A model generated the notes under the pieces. That model had not been told where the DNA came from. It did not search any database and saw nothing but the letters and a program-made list of their open reading frames with translations. A DNA stretch of 64,000 nucleotides, from positions 20,462 to 84,461 of the forward strand of contig CALWNP010000004.1 of NCBI GenBank assembly GCA_944382835.1, written 5' to 3'. Source of the DNA: an uncultured Gemmiger sp. Lineage in GTDB: Bacteria > Bacillota > Clostridia > Oscillospirales > Ruminococcaceae. Positions 53,334-61,741 of the stretch are shown piece after piece. Position 1 is the first letter of the stretch. Each line of letters starts with the position of its first letter. The position numbers and the translations under genes were made by a program.

Positions 53334-54560
53334 TCAGGGCAGCTGATTCAAAAAATCGGCCGCCACACCGGCGGGGGTGAACTGGGGATAGAGGGCGGCT
53401 GCCTGGGCATAGGGGACGGTTTCGCCTGCCACATCATCCAGCCACCGGCGCAGCCGTTCCACTGCGGCGGGGGTGACGCCGTCCCCGGCCTGCAAAACCA
53501 GTGCCAGAGGATAGCGCTCCAGATAGGGCAGGGTGGGGTCGGAGGGGGTGACGGCCAGGTGCAGGATCGGCTTGCCATAGCCGAAGTATTCAAACAGTTT
53601 GCTGGGCATCTGGTTGTCCACCGCGTTGCCCAGGCTCAGCAGCAGGTCGGCACCTTGCTGCAATTCCACCGCCCGCTGGGGGGCAACGGGGCCCGGAATC
53701 TGCAGCCTGCCCTCCATGGCATCCTCGGCCCGCTCGGCCTCGGCGGCAAAGGACTGCCAGCCGCCCCCGGCCATCACCAGCTGCCAGCAACAGCCGGCTT
53801 TGGCCAGCGCACTGAAGAGGTCCAGGGCAAAGCCGGGCTCCCGCAGACCGGGGTACAGGGTGCCGCAAAAAACACAGCGGTTGCCCAGGGTTTTTTGTGG
53901 GGTACTCTCCTGGGGGAGCAGGCAGGGAAAACCCAGCAGCCGGGCCTTGTCCCGGTAATCGGCCAGCGGGCGGCCGGGGGCATAGTCCTCCATGGCCTGC
54001 GGCGTCACAAAGACCCGGTCCAGCTGTGCCAGCAGCTCTCCCTCCCGGGCATAGCCGCCCGGGGCCTGATAATCCCGGTTCCCGCCGTAGGGATCCATCT
54101 GCCACAGCACCTTGCGGGCTTTGGTCTGTACCTCCTGCAGCGCAAAGGCGGCGCGGTAGGGGGCCGCCACCGCCGTGATGCAGTCAAATCCAAATTCTCT
54201 GTCCAGCCGCTGGATTTCCGCCCGGCAGGCGGTCATTCGGCGGGGGCGGTGCAGCACCAGCTGCCGGAAAGCGGCAGATACTGCGGTGGGGTGAAGGGCC
54301 AGCCGCGCCAGCCGCAGCGGCAGAGGGCTGCCCTGACGGGCCCCATTTTCCAGTGCCCGGTTCATCAGTCGCTCATCGGAAAAGGGGAGAAGGTGAGCGG
54401 TGGTATCCTCCAAAACGGGCGGCGGCGTTTCGCCGTCCCACAGTTCCAGCAGATGGACCTCGTGGCCTTTGGCGGCCAGTTGGGCGGCCAGACGGCGGCC
54501 CAGACGGGGATTGGCGGCGGCTGGATTTTCCACACTGTCCAGCACCATCAAAAAACGCAT
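53334..54560 (-). CDS. GT-B fold glycosyltransferase
   Basis: This 408-residue protein looks like a GT-B enzyme: a first strand MRFLMVLDSVENPAAANPRL, a C-terminal domain with FCGTLYPGLREPG, VMAGGGW and MPSKLFEYFGYGKPILHL, the last resembling the donor-binding block of GT4-like enzymes. It lacks the typical E(x7)E, so it may form a side branch of the family. It is 12 nt from the upstream GT2 gene. Confidence 0.75.
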   Translation of the reverse strand: MRFLMVLDSVENPAAANPRLGRRLAAQLAAKGHEVHLLELWDGETPPPVLEDTTAHLLPFSDERLMNRALENGARQGSPLPLRLARLALHPTAVSAAFRQLVLHRPRRMTACRAEIQRLDREFGFDCITAVAAPYRAAFALQEVQTKARKVLWQMDPYGGNRDYQAPGGYAREGELLAQLDRVFVTPQAMEDYAPGRPLADYRDKARLLGFPCLLPQESTPQKTLGNRCVFCGTLYPGLREPGFALDLFSALAKAGCCWQLVMAGGGWQSFAAEAERAEDAMEGRLQIPGPVAPQRAVELQQGADLLLSLGNAVDNQMPSKLFEYFGYGKPILHLAVTPSDPTLPYLERYPLALVLQAGDGVTPAAVERLRRWLDDVAGETVPYAQAAALYPQFTPAGVAADFLNQLP

Positions 54561-54572
54561 CTCTGGCCCTCC

Positions 54573-55565
54573 TTATTGACGGTCCCGCAGATAGCGGCGG
54601 CAGAACTTTTGCCACAGCCCCGGGAATTTGGCGGTGGCGATGGCGGAGAGGCGGATGGACAGCGGCAGCCGGGGATTGCGGCCCAGGTTGCGGTCTTTCA
54701 GGCCGGAGGTGATGCCCACCCCCAGCTCGTTGAGCTGAACCCGGTAGTCCGCCGCATTGTCCCGGCGCAGGATCATACTGGCCAGATAGACCAGCTTTTC
54801 GTAGTAGAACGCATCCGCCGACTGCTGCATGGCGGGCCCGGCATGTTCCCGGATGAAGAGGGCGGCCCTGCGCTGTTCGTCAATGCTGGCCGGGGAGAGG
54901 GGACGGTGGCTGGCAGACTGGGCATGCTGGCGGTAGTGATAGCCGGCAAAATCCACAAAGGCAATGCCGGAAATCCGGCTGAACACCTGCCAGTTGGCCA
55001 GCAGATCCTCGTTGTAGCTGAAATCGATGTCCAGATCGTCGGGGAGCAACACTTCTCTGGCATAAAGCTTGTTGCAAAGGCTGAAGTCCACCCGGTGGTC
55101 GTGGAGCAGGGCATCCAGATGGGCCGGATCGTTCAGGATCTGGCAGCCCGAAACGGGGGCCTTTTCGGCAGGCAGGGTTTCGGCAAAACTGTCATAGCGG
55201 CAGCAGGCCACCTGCTGCCCCGAGGAGACAGCCGCCTGCAGCAGGGTCTCGAGGAAGGCCGGGTGGTAGAGGTCGTCGGCATCGCAGAAGGCAAACCAGG
55301 CGGCCTCGGTTTGCAGGGCGGCCCGGATTCCCGCCGCCCGCGCTGCCGAAACCCCGCTCTGCTGCTGGTGCAGGACCAGAAACCGGGAATCCGCTGCTGC
55401 TTTTGTATCACAGAGGGCGGGGGAGGCATCGGTGGAACCGTCGTCCACCAGGGTGCAGACAAATTCCGAATGGGTCTGTGCGGTCAGGGCGTCCAGACAG
55501 GCGGGCAGATAGGCCGCCGCATTGTGGACCGGCACCACCACCGCGATGCAGGCGGGGGCGCTCAT
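54573..55565 (-). CDS. Family 2 glycosyltransferase
   Basis: This 330-residue GT2 enzyme has VVVPVHNAAAYLPACLDA, VDDGSTDASP, GVSAARAAGIRAA and FCDADD. The C-terminal part contains NKLYAREVL and YNEDLLANWQVF, typical for capsular GT2 enzymes. It overlaps the stop of the upstream GT4 gene by 4 nt. Confidence 0.9.
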   Translation of the reverse strand: MSAPACIAVVVPVHNAAAYLPACLDALTAQTHSEFVCTLVDDGSTDASPALCDTKAAADSRFLVLHQQQSGVSAARAAGIRAALQTEAAWFAFCDADDLYHPAFLETLLQAAVSSGQQVACCRYDSFAETLPAEKAPVSGCQILNDPAHLDALLHDHRVDFSLCNKLYAREVLLPDDLDIDFSYNEDLLANWQVFSRISGIAFVDFAGYHYRQHAQSASHRPLSPASIDEQRRAALFIREHAGPAMQQSADAFYYEKLVYLASMILRRDNAADYRVQLNELGVGITSGLKDRNLGRNPRLPLSIRLSAIATAKFPGLWQKFCRRYLRDRQ

Positions 55566-56671
55566 CCGGTCACCTCGGCATAACGGCGCAGGTAAAATTC
55601 CTGCAGGATGCTGGCGCTGGTGCGCACATCAAAGCCAGCGTCGATGGCCTTGCGCTGGGCGTCGGGGTCCCGGGTCAGGGGAGCGGCGAGGATGGCATCG
55701 GCCCAGGCCTCAGGGTCCCCCAGGGGTAAGTAATGGGTGTTGGCGGTGAACGCCGCACCCCGGTCCACGGTATCTGCCACAAAGCAGGGCAGCCCGGAAG
55801 TCTGGGCTTCCACCAGCACCACCGGCAGCCCTTCAAAGAGACTGGGCAGCAGAAAAGCATCCATGGCATCATAAAAACAGGCAATATCGGTGCGCACTCC
55901 GGCAAAGATCACAGCATCCTGCAGCCCCATCTGGGTGGTGCGGGCCTTGATCTGCTCCTCCAGCGCCCCGCCGCCCAACAGCAGCAGCCGGGCCCGTGGC
56001 AGTCGTTTGCGCAGGGCAGCAAAGATCTGCAACAGCCCCTCGTGGTTTTTCTGGGCCGAAAAACGGCCCACATGGCCAAAGAGAACCTCGTCTTCCGCCA
56101 CGCCCAGGTGCTCCCGCAGTTTTGCCCGGCGCTCGGGATCGTGCCGGGCAAAGACATCGGTTTCCACCCCGTTGGGCAGCACCTGGAAGGGGGCGCTGCC
56201 GAACAGCATCTCCCCGGCTTTCTGGCTGCAGGCAAACCGGTCGGTGAGCCCCCGGGAGAAAAAGCGGCTCATCTGCCGGTCCAGCTGGCCCACCAGATTG
56301 GGCTCGTAGGCGGTATTGTGGCTGTGGCCCACCCGGACCTGAATCCCACACTGCCGGGCCTTTTTGTTGTAAAACATCCCAAAACCGCTGTAATGGCCGT
56401 GGATGATCTTCCACTCGGGATGGCTGCGGAAGAGCTCCTCCAGCTGGTGGAGATAGCGGGGCAGGTTGTTGTCCTGCCGCACCGTCAGCTTGGTAATCCG
56501 GCCGCCCAGGGCCTGGATTTCATAATCAAAAAAGCAGGGCTTGTCATAGTGATACAAAAAGTCGAACTGGACTTTTTCCCGGTTGATGGCGCGGTAGACA
56601 TTCATGACGAAGGTTTCCATACCGCCTGCATCCATTGCCGGCATGATCTGCAACACACGGATTGGTGCCAA
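55562..56671 (-). CDS. Family 4 glycosyltransferase (EpsF/capsule type)
   Basis: This 369-residue GT-B enzyme has QIMPAMDAGGMETFVMNVYR at the N terminus and FGHVGRFSAQKNHEGLL, LLLLGGGALEEQI, and SLFEGLPVVLVEAQTSGLP (E(x7)E) in the C-terminal domain, as in EpsF-type exopolysaccharide GT4 enzymes. The start is TTG 56671, with GGGAGG 9 nt upstream; no better ATG is in frame near it. It follows the PPK2 gene by 30 nt and is the first glycosyltransferase of the unit. Confidence 0.9.
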   Translation of the reverse strand: MAPIRVLQIMPAMDAGGMETFVMNVYRAINREKVQFDFLYHYDKPCFFDYEIQALGGRITKLTVRQDNNLPRYLHQLEELFRSHPEWKIIHGHYSGFGMFYNKKARQCGIQVRVGHSHNTAYEPNLVGQLDRQMSRFFSRGLTDRFACSQKAGEMLFGSAPFQVLPNGVETDVFARHDPERRAKLREHLGVAEDEVLFGHVGRFSAQKNHEGLLQIFAALRKRLPRARLLLLGGGALEEQIKARTTQMGLQDAVIFAGVRTDIACFYDAMDAFLLPSLFEGLPVVLVEAQTSGLPCFVADTVDRGAAFTANTHYLPLGDPEAWADAILAAPLTRDPDAQRKAIDAGFDVRTSASILQEFYLRRYAEVTG

Positions 56672-56701
56672 AGATCATCGCCTCCCTTTCTCCAAACTCA
56701 A

Positions 56702-57571
56702 TCAGTCATCCTTCAGCTGCTTCTTGCACTGGGCCAGGGCAGCCTGAGCCTCCTCCGAAAGCCGGGGATAGGCGGGATGACAGCTTTTCAGGGTTTTTAC
56801 CACGATTTCCGAGACAAGATACCGGGTGTACCATTTCTGGTCGGCCGGCAGCACATACCAGGGACTGTATTCCGAGGCGGTCTCGTTGATGACCTCCTGG
56901 TACAGATCCTGGTATTTATCAAACAGGGCGCGCTCCCGCAGGTCAGCCGCCGAGAACTTCCAGTTCTTGGACGGCTTTTCGATCCGCTCCAGAAACCGCT
57001 TCTTCTGCTCCTCCTTGGACAGGTGGAGGAAGATTTTCACCACCCGGTAGCTGTTGTCGTAGAGATATTCCTCGTAGTCCCGGATCTGACGGTACCGCTT
57101 GCGGAAGAACTTTTTCTTGTCCTCCTCCAACACCCGGCGGGCCATCTGGTAGCTCTTCTGCAGGTCGTGCAGCTGGACCACCAGCACATCTTCGTAATAG
57201 CTGCGGTTGAAGATGGCAACACTGCCGCGGGGTGGCAGGGCCTTGTTCACCCGCCAGAGAAAATCATGCTGCAACTCCTCGCTGGTGGGCTGCTTGAAAC
57301 TGTGCACCACCACGCCCTGGGGGTTCAGCCCGCCCATCACATGCTTGACGGTGCTGTCCTTGCCGGCGGCATCCAGGGCCTGGAGCACAAAGATCACACC
57401 TTCCCGCCCTTCGGCGTACAGGGCGTCATGCAGGGAGGCCATCTCTTTCAGGTTGGATTCGGTGCGGGTCAGGATCTCCGCCTTCTCCACCCGGTCCGCC
57501 TTGCTGTCGCAGGGCAACTTGCGCAGGTCACAGGGCTTGGAACCGTCAAAACGGTAGCGTTCGCATTTCAA
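56702..57571 (-). CDS. PPK2-family polyphosphate:nucleotide phosphotransferase
   Basis: This 289-residue protein has Walker A ALDAAGKDS (residues 65-73), VMGGLNPQGV, the lid region PPRGSVAIFNRSYYEDVLV and FLHLSKEEQKKR, all typical of PPK2 enzymes, which move phosphate between polyphosphate and nucleotides. Single-domain length (~290) fits class I or III. I chose TTG 57571 since AAAGGGAGG lies 8 nt before it; no ATG is close. It stands at the head of the glycosyltransferase unit and could regenerate nucleoside triphosphates from polyphosphate, an inference. Confidence 0.9.
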   Translation of the reverse strand: MKCERYRFDGSKPCDLRKLPCDSKADRVEKAEILTRTESNLKEMASLHDALYAEGREGVIFVLQALDAAGKDSTVKHVMGGLNPQGVVVHSFKQPTSEELQHDFLWRVNKALPPRGSVAIFNRSYYEDVLVVQLHDLQKSYQMARRVLEEDKKKFFRKRYRQIRDYEEYLYDNSYRVVKIFLHLSKEEQKKRFLERIEKPSKNWKFSAADLRERALFDKYQDLYQEVINETASEYSPWYVLPADQKWYTRYLVSEIVVKTLKSCHPAYPRLSEEAQAALAQCKKQLKDD

Positions 57572-57607
57572 TGCCACAACCTCCCTTTTGGTGCGATATA
57601 TGGAAAT

Positions 57608-57636
57608 AGTATAACCGTTTTGAGATGTTTCTGCAA
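57608..57636 (-). promoter_or_regulatory. Promoter of PPK2 and probably the glycosyltransferase unit (TTGCAG-17-TATACT)
   Basis: On the minus strand TTGCAG (57631-57636) and TATACT (57608-57613) are 17 bp apart, 37 nt before the TTG start of the PPK2 gene. Confidence 0.8.
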
Positions 57637-57670
57637 CCAAAGCACCGGTAAATCCTTCCATTTCTGAGAC

Positions 57671-57708
57671 AACAAAAAAGCCCGCCCCGCGGCAGAGCCG
57701 GGAGCGGA
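57671..57708 (-). terminator. Terminator of the ferrous iron uptake unit
   Basis: On the minus strand a GC-rich stem (CCGCTCCCGGC with GCCGCGGGGCGG, one bulge) is followed by TTTTTTG, about 9 nt after the stop of the FeoB-associated gene. Confidence 0.8.
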
Positions 57709-57716
57709 CGATGGGA

Positions 57717-57899
57717 TCATTCTTTGGTTTGCTGGGAAGAAAATTCTTTCTTCTTCTCAGGGGTAGAGCAGTGCTGGTGGCAGCCGGCACAGTTGCCGGT
57801 GCAGCCGCCCTGCCATCCGCCGTGCTGACAGATAAACAGGATCGCCAGCCCCAGCAGCACAAAGATCACGAGCAGAATCAAAAAACTTTGCAGGTTCAT
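57717..57899 (-). CDS. FeoB-associated Cys-rich membrane protein
   Basis: This 60-residue protein has one N-terminal membrane span (residues ~6-24) followed by a Cys-rich stretch, HGGWQGGCTGNCAGCHQHC, which fits the small FeoB-associated protein family. It probably sits with FeoB and handles iron or redox. ATG 57899 has AAGGAGA 8 nt upstream and lies 47 nt after the feoB stop. The longer open frame overlaps the end of feoB and is not needed. Confidence 0.88.
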   Translation of the reverse strand: MNLQSFLILLVIFVLLGLAILFICQHGGWQGGCTGNCAGCHQHCSTPEKKKEFSSQQTKE

Positions 57900-57945
57900 A
57901 TCAAATTCTCCTTGCCTTTTTTGGCGGGAAAGGGAAAACGGTCCT

Positions 57946-60324
57946 TCAGACCAGGCCGAACAGCATCCCCACCGTGTGCACCACAAAGGCTGCCAGCCAG
58001 GCGATCACACACTGGGTTGCCGCCACACCGGCCGCTGCCCGGGCAGTGCCCATCTCCCGGCGGACCGCCGCGATGGCTGCCACGCAGGGGGTGTACAGCA
58101 AGGTGAAGACCAGGAAGACCAGGGCGGTGAAGGGGGTGAACATCTGGGCCAGCTGTGCGGTATCGCCGCCCAGCAGCACGGTCAGGGTGGACACCACGCT
58201 CTCCTTGGCGGTGAAGCCGGTGATCAGTGCGGTGGACACCCGCCAGTCGCCGAAGCCCAGCGGGGTGAAGATGGGGGCGATCCAGCTGCCGATCATGGCC
58301 AGAAGGCTTGAGTCGGGGGTGGTGGCCACATTGAGGCGGGTGTCAAAGGTCTGCAGGAACCAGATGATGACGGTGGCCACAAAGATGATGGTGAAGGCTT
58401 TCTGGACAAAGTCCCGGGCCTTTTCCCAGATCAGCTGGCCGACGCTGCGGGCCGAAGGAAAGCGGTAGTTGGGCAGCTCCATGACGAAGGGAACCGGCTC
58501 ACCCTGGAACCGGGTATGCTTGAGCAGCAGGGCGAAGAGGATGCCGATGATGATGCCGGTGAGATAAAGCCCGACCATCACCGGTGCCCGCAGGATGGGG
58601 GCGAAGAAGGCGGTGGTAAAGAGGGCATAGATGGGCAGCTTGGCCGAGCAGCTCATGAAGGGGGTGAGCAGAATGGTCATCCGGCGGTCCCGGTCACTGG
58701 ACAGGGTGCGGGTGGCCATGATGGCGGGCACCGAGCAGCCGAAGCCGATGAGCATGGGCACAAAGCTGCGGCCGGACAGTCCAATGCGGCGCAGCAGCTT
58801 GTCCATGACAAAGGCGACCCGGGCCATGTAGCCGGTGTCTTCCAGAATGGAGAGGAAGAAGAACAGGGTCACGATGATGGGCAAAAAGCTCAGCACGCTG
58901 CCCACGCCGGCAAAGATGCCGTCAATGACCAGCGAATGCACCACCGGGTTGATGCCGTAGGCGGTGAGGGCGTAGTCGGTCAGATTGGTGAGAGCGTCAA
59001 TACCCAGGGTCATCCAGTCGGAGAGGATGGCGCCGATAACCCCGAAGGTCAGCCAGAAGACCAGCGCCATGATGCCCACAAAGCAGGGCAGGGCGGTGAA
59101 CCGTCCGGTCAGCACCTTGTCGATGGCCACGCTGCGGCGATGCTCCCGGCTTTCGCTGGGTTTGACCACCGTGTCGGCGCACAGTTCTTCGATGAAGGCA
59201 AACCGCATATCGGCCAGGGCGGCCTCCCGGTCCAGACCGGTTTCGGTTTCCAGCTCGGTGATGGTGTGGCCCAGCAGTTCCTTCTCGTTCTGGTCCAGAT
59301 CTAGCTTTTCCTCGATGAGAGCGTCACCCTCCACCAGCTTGGTGGCAGCAAAACGCAGCGGCAGGTTCGCCCGCTTGGCATGGTCCTCAATCAGGTGGAT
59401 AACGGCATGGATACAGCGGTGGACCGCGCCGCGGGGATCGTCCGGCTCACTGGGATTGCAAAAGTCGATCCGGCCCGGCGCTTCCCGGTGACGGGCCACA
59501 TGCAGGGCGTGGTCGATCAGCTCATCGATGCCCTCGTTCTTTGCGGCCGAAATGGGAACCACCGGGATGCCCAGCGCTTCCTCCAGGGCGTTGACCATGA
59601 TGGTGCCGCCATTGGCCCGGACTTCATCCATCATGTTCAGCGCCAGCACCATCGGGATGCCCAACTCCATCAGCTGCATGGTCAGATATAGGTTGCGCTC
59701 GATGTTGGAGGCATCCACAATGTTGATGATGCCGGTGGGCGGGTTGTTGAGCAGAAAATCCCGGGTGACGATCTCCTCATTGGAATAGGGGGAGAGGGAG
59801 TAGATGCCCGGCAGGTCGGTGACGGTGGCTTCGGAGTGCCCGCGGATCACCCCGTCCTTGCGGTCCACCGTCACGCCAGGGAAATTGCCCACATGTTGGT
59901 TGGAACCGGTCAGCTGGTTGAACAGGGTGGTTTTGCCGCAGTTCTGGTTGCCGGCCAACGCAAAGGTCAGAGGCTGGCCTTTGGGGATGGGAGCACCCAG
60001 CTTGTGGCTGCGGTAGCTATCAGCCTTTCCCAGCTCACCCACACCGGGGTGGGCGATGGGTGTGTGGCGCTTGTCGTCCCGCGCTGCCCGGTCGGTGCTG
60101 TGCACCCCCTCAATCTCGATGCGGCGGGCATCATCCAGCCGCAGGGTCAGTTCATAGCCGCGCAGTTCCAGCTCAATGGGGTCTCCCATTGGGGCTACCT
60201 TGCGCAGCGTGACCTCGGTGCCGGGGGTCAGGCCCATGTCCAACAGATGGTGCCGCAGTTCTCCCTCACCGCCAACGGTCTGGATGACAGCATCCTGGCC
60301 GATCTTTAAATCCGCAAGTGTCAT
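57946..60324 (-). CDS. feoB: FeoA-FeoB fusion, ferrous iron transporter
   Basis: This ~792-residue protein joins an N-terminal FeoA SH3-like domain (residues ~1-72, LRHHLLDMGLTPGTEV, VAPMGDPIELELRG) to FeoB: G1 AGNQNCGKT (~125-132), GNFPGVTVD, DLPGIYS, ALNMMDE, then the Gate-type membrane core (FVPMLIGFGCSVPAI). It imports Fe2+ across the membrane. ATG 60324 gives the normal FeoA start (MTLADLK); ATG 60348 is possible but has no RBS. The FeoA domain is fused rather than a separate gene. Confidence 0.93.
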   Translation of the reverse strand: MTLADLKIGQDAVIQTVGGEGELRHHLLDMGLTPGTEVTLRKVAPMGDPIELELRGYELTLRLDDARRIEIEGVHSTDRAARDDKRHTPIAHPGVGELGKADSYRSHKLGAPIPKGQPLTFALAGNQNCGKTTLFNQLTGSNQHVGNFPGVTVDRKDGVIRGHSEATVTDLPGIYSLSPYSNEEIVTRDFLLNNPPTGIINIVDASNIERNLYLTMQLMELGIPMVLALNMMDEVRANGGTIMVNALEEALGIPVVPISAAKNEGIDELIDHALHVARHREAPGRIDFCNPSEPDDPRGAVHRCIHAVIHLIEDHAKRANLPLRFAATKLVEGDALIEEKLDLDQNEKELLGHTITELETETGLDREAALADMRFAFIEELCADTVVKPSESREHRRSVAIDKVLTGRFTALPCFVGIMALVFWLTFGVIGAILSDWMTLGIDALTNLTDYALTAYGINPVVHSLVIDGIFAGVGSVLSFLPIIVTLFFFLSILEDTGYMARVAFVMDKLLRRIGLSGRSFVPMLIGFGCSVPAIMATRTLSSDRDRRMTILLTPFMSCSAKLPIYALFTTAFFAPILRAPVMVGLYLTGIIIGILFALLLKHTRFQGEPVPFVMELPNYRFPSARSVGQLIWEKARDFVQKAFTIIFVATVIIWFLQTFDTRLNVATTPDSSLLAMIGSWIAPIFTPLGFGDWRVSTALITGFTAKESVVSTLTVLLGGDTAQLAQMFTPFTALVFLVFTLLYTPCVAAIAAVRREMGTARAAAGVAATQCVIAWLAAFVVHTVGMLFGLV

Positions 60325-60423
60325 TCTTTCCCAAAGTCCCTTCTTCATTTATATATAGGCAGGTCATGGGCTGTGGTGCGAAGCTGTAAAATTCTCCGCA
60401 CTGCCATTCGACTGTTTTTTTAC

Positions 60424-60452
60424 AGTGTAGCATTGTGCCATAGGGGTGTCAA
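60424..60452 (-). promoter_or_regulatory. feoAB promoter (TTGACA-17-TACACT)
   Basis: On the minus strand TTGACA (60447-60452) and TACACT (60424-60429) are 17 bp apart, about 76-100 nt before the feo start. I see no classical Fur palindrome over it. Confidence 0.75.
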
Positions 60453-60464
60453 TAGGGACAAAAC

Positions 60465-60498
60465 TGAATAAAAATACATAATTATGGATAAATATACA
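60465..60498 (+). promoter_or_regulatory. Tandem ARG-box-like pair (candidate ArgR operator)
   Basis: TGAATAAAAATACA (60465-60478) and TGGATAAATATACA (60485-60498) both match TGNATWWWWATNCA without mismatch, with starts 20 bp apart. They lie between the feoAB promoter and the amino acid transporter promoter. The region is AT-rich, so chance matches must be considered. Confidence 0.45.
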
Positions 60499-60649
60499 GA
60501 TGCGCAAAAAGCAGTATGTCCCTGCCGGTCCACGGGATTTTCCCCGAAAAACCAGCGAAGAGGAAAAGAAAGAATCAGTAAAGAGAAACAAAGAAAAACT
60601 GTACAAAAAAATCCACGTAGTTTTTTTGGAATCTTGCAAAACGCCAAAA

Positions 60650-60684
60650 AACATAAATATACATTGACAATGAATATCTATGCA
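60650..60684 (+). promoter_or_regulatory. Second ARG-box-like pair over the amino acid transporter promoter
   Basis: A half-conserved box (60650-60663, two mismatches) and TGAATATCTATGCA (60671-60684, one mismatch) start 21 bp apart, the spacing of known ArgR box pairs. The second lies between the -35 and -10 hexamers, where a repressor would block transcription. Confidence 0.45.
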
Positions 60685-60692
60685 ACTATACT
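60664..60692 (+). promoter_or_regulatory. Promoter of the amino acid ABC transporter (TTGACA-17-TATACT)
   Basis: TTGACA (60664-60669) and TATACT (60687-60692) are 17 bp apart. The leader of ~65 nt contains a 9-bp GC hairpin at 60705-60729 (CCCGGCGCC with GGCGCCGGG, 7-nt loop) with no T run, before the RBS. Confidence 0.88.
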
Positions 60693-60762
60693 TGGAACAT
60701 CCTCCCCGGCGCCGGAAAGGGGCGCCGGGAAGAGTGAAAAAGAGATAAAGAGGGAAAACACG

Positions 60763-61626
60763 ATGAAAAAGTTTGCAAGCATTCTGATGGCTTCTGCCAT
60801 GGTGCTGAGCCTGGCCGGCTGCGGCGCCACCGCTGATACCACCGCCGAGAGCAGCTCCAGCGAGGCTACCTCCTCCGAGGCCGCTTCCTCCGAAGTGACC
60901 AGCGAAGCTTCCTCTGAAGCCTCCGCCGAGACCGCTTCTGCCGAGCTGAAGACCGTTGAGCCCGGCAAGCTGATCATGTCCACCAACGCGGCCTTCCCGC
61001 CGTACGAGATGACCACCGACAGCGGCGACTTCGAGGGCATCGACATCGAGATCGCCACCGCCATCGCCGAGAAACTGGGCCTGGAGCTCCAGATCGACGA
61101 TATGGACTTTGACAGCGCGCTGCTGGCTGTGCAGCAGGGCAAGAGCGATATGGTCATGGCCGGCGTCACCGTCACCGACGAGCGCCTGAACGTCATGGAC
61201 TTCTCCGAGACCTACGCCAACGGCATCCAGTCGGTCATCGTCCCCGAGGATTCCGACATCGCCAGCATCGACGACCTGGAGGGCAAGACCATCGGCACCC
61301 AGCGCGGCACCACCGGCTACCTCTACTGTGTGGATGACTACGGCGACGAGAACGTCATCGCCTACGACAACGGTCTGACCGCTGTCCAGGCCCTGAACAA
61401 CGGCCAGGTGGACTGCGTTGTCATCGATAACGCGCCTGCCCAGGAGTTCGTCTCTGCCAACCCCGGCCTGAAGATCCTGGACACCGAGTATGCCAACGAG
61501 GACTACGCCATCGGCGTCAACAAGGGCAACACTGCTCTGCTGGATGCCATCAACGGCGCCCTGGATGAGCTGAAGGCCGATGGTACCATCCAGAGCATCC
61601 TGGACAAGTACATCAGCGCTGAATAA
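60763..61626 (+). CDS. Polar amino acid ABC transporter substrate-binding lipoprotein
   Basis: This 287-residue protein has a lipoprotein signal (SLAGC, Cys20), a Ser/Glu/Ala-rich linker (~21-55) and a family 3 solute-binding domain: STNAAFPPYEM, FEGIDIEIA, VTVTDERL, GTQRGTTGYLY. It binds an amino acid outside the membrane for the permease and ATPase genes downstream. I chose ATG 60763, as longer starts cross the promoter and leader. ARG-box-like sites suggest arginine, ornithine or lysine as ligand, an inference. Confidence 0.92.
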   Translation: MKKFASILMASAMVLSLAGCGATADTTAESSSSEATSSEAASSEVTSEASSEASAETASAELKTVEPGKLIMSTNAAFPPYEMTTDSGDFEGIDIEIATAIAEKLGLELQIDDMDFDSALLAVQQGKSDMVMAGVTVTDERLNVMDFSETYANGIQSVIVPEDSDIASIDDLEGKTIGTQRGTTGYLYCVDDYGDENVIAYDNGLTAVQALNNGQVDCVVIDNAPAQEFVSANPGLKILDTEYANEDYAIGVNKGNTALLDAINGALDELKADGTIQSILDKYISAE

Positions 61627-61741
61627 TTTTGATGCAATTGGCGGCTTGATGCCGCAGGGAGACGGCCACTCCGTGGGCCGCCTCCCTTTTGCGGTATTGA
61701 CCCCGCGAAACAGACGTCCCCATGAAAGGTAGGAGATGTGC

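Noticed and set aside
52032-55583. A 1183-codon open frame on the + strand opposite the glycosyltransferases
   Set aside because: It is antisense to four genes with clear GT motifs; its translation is rich in Gly, Gln and Ala with no domain. In GC-rich DNA the antisense frame often stays open.
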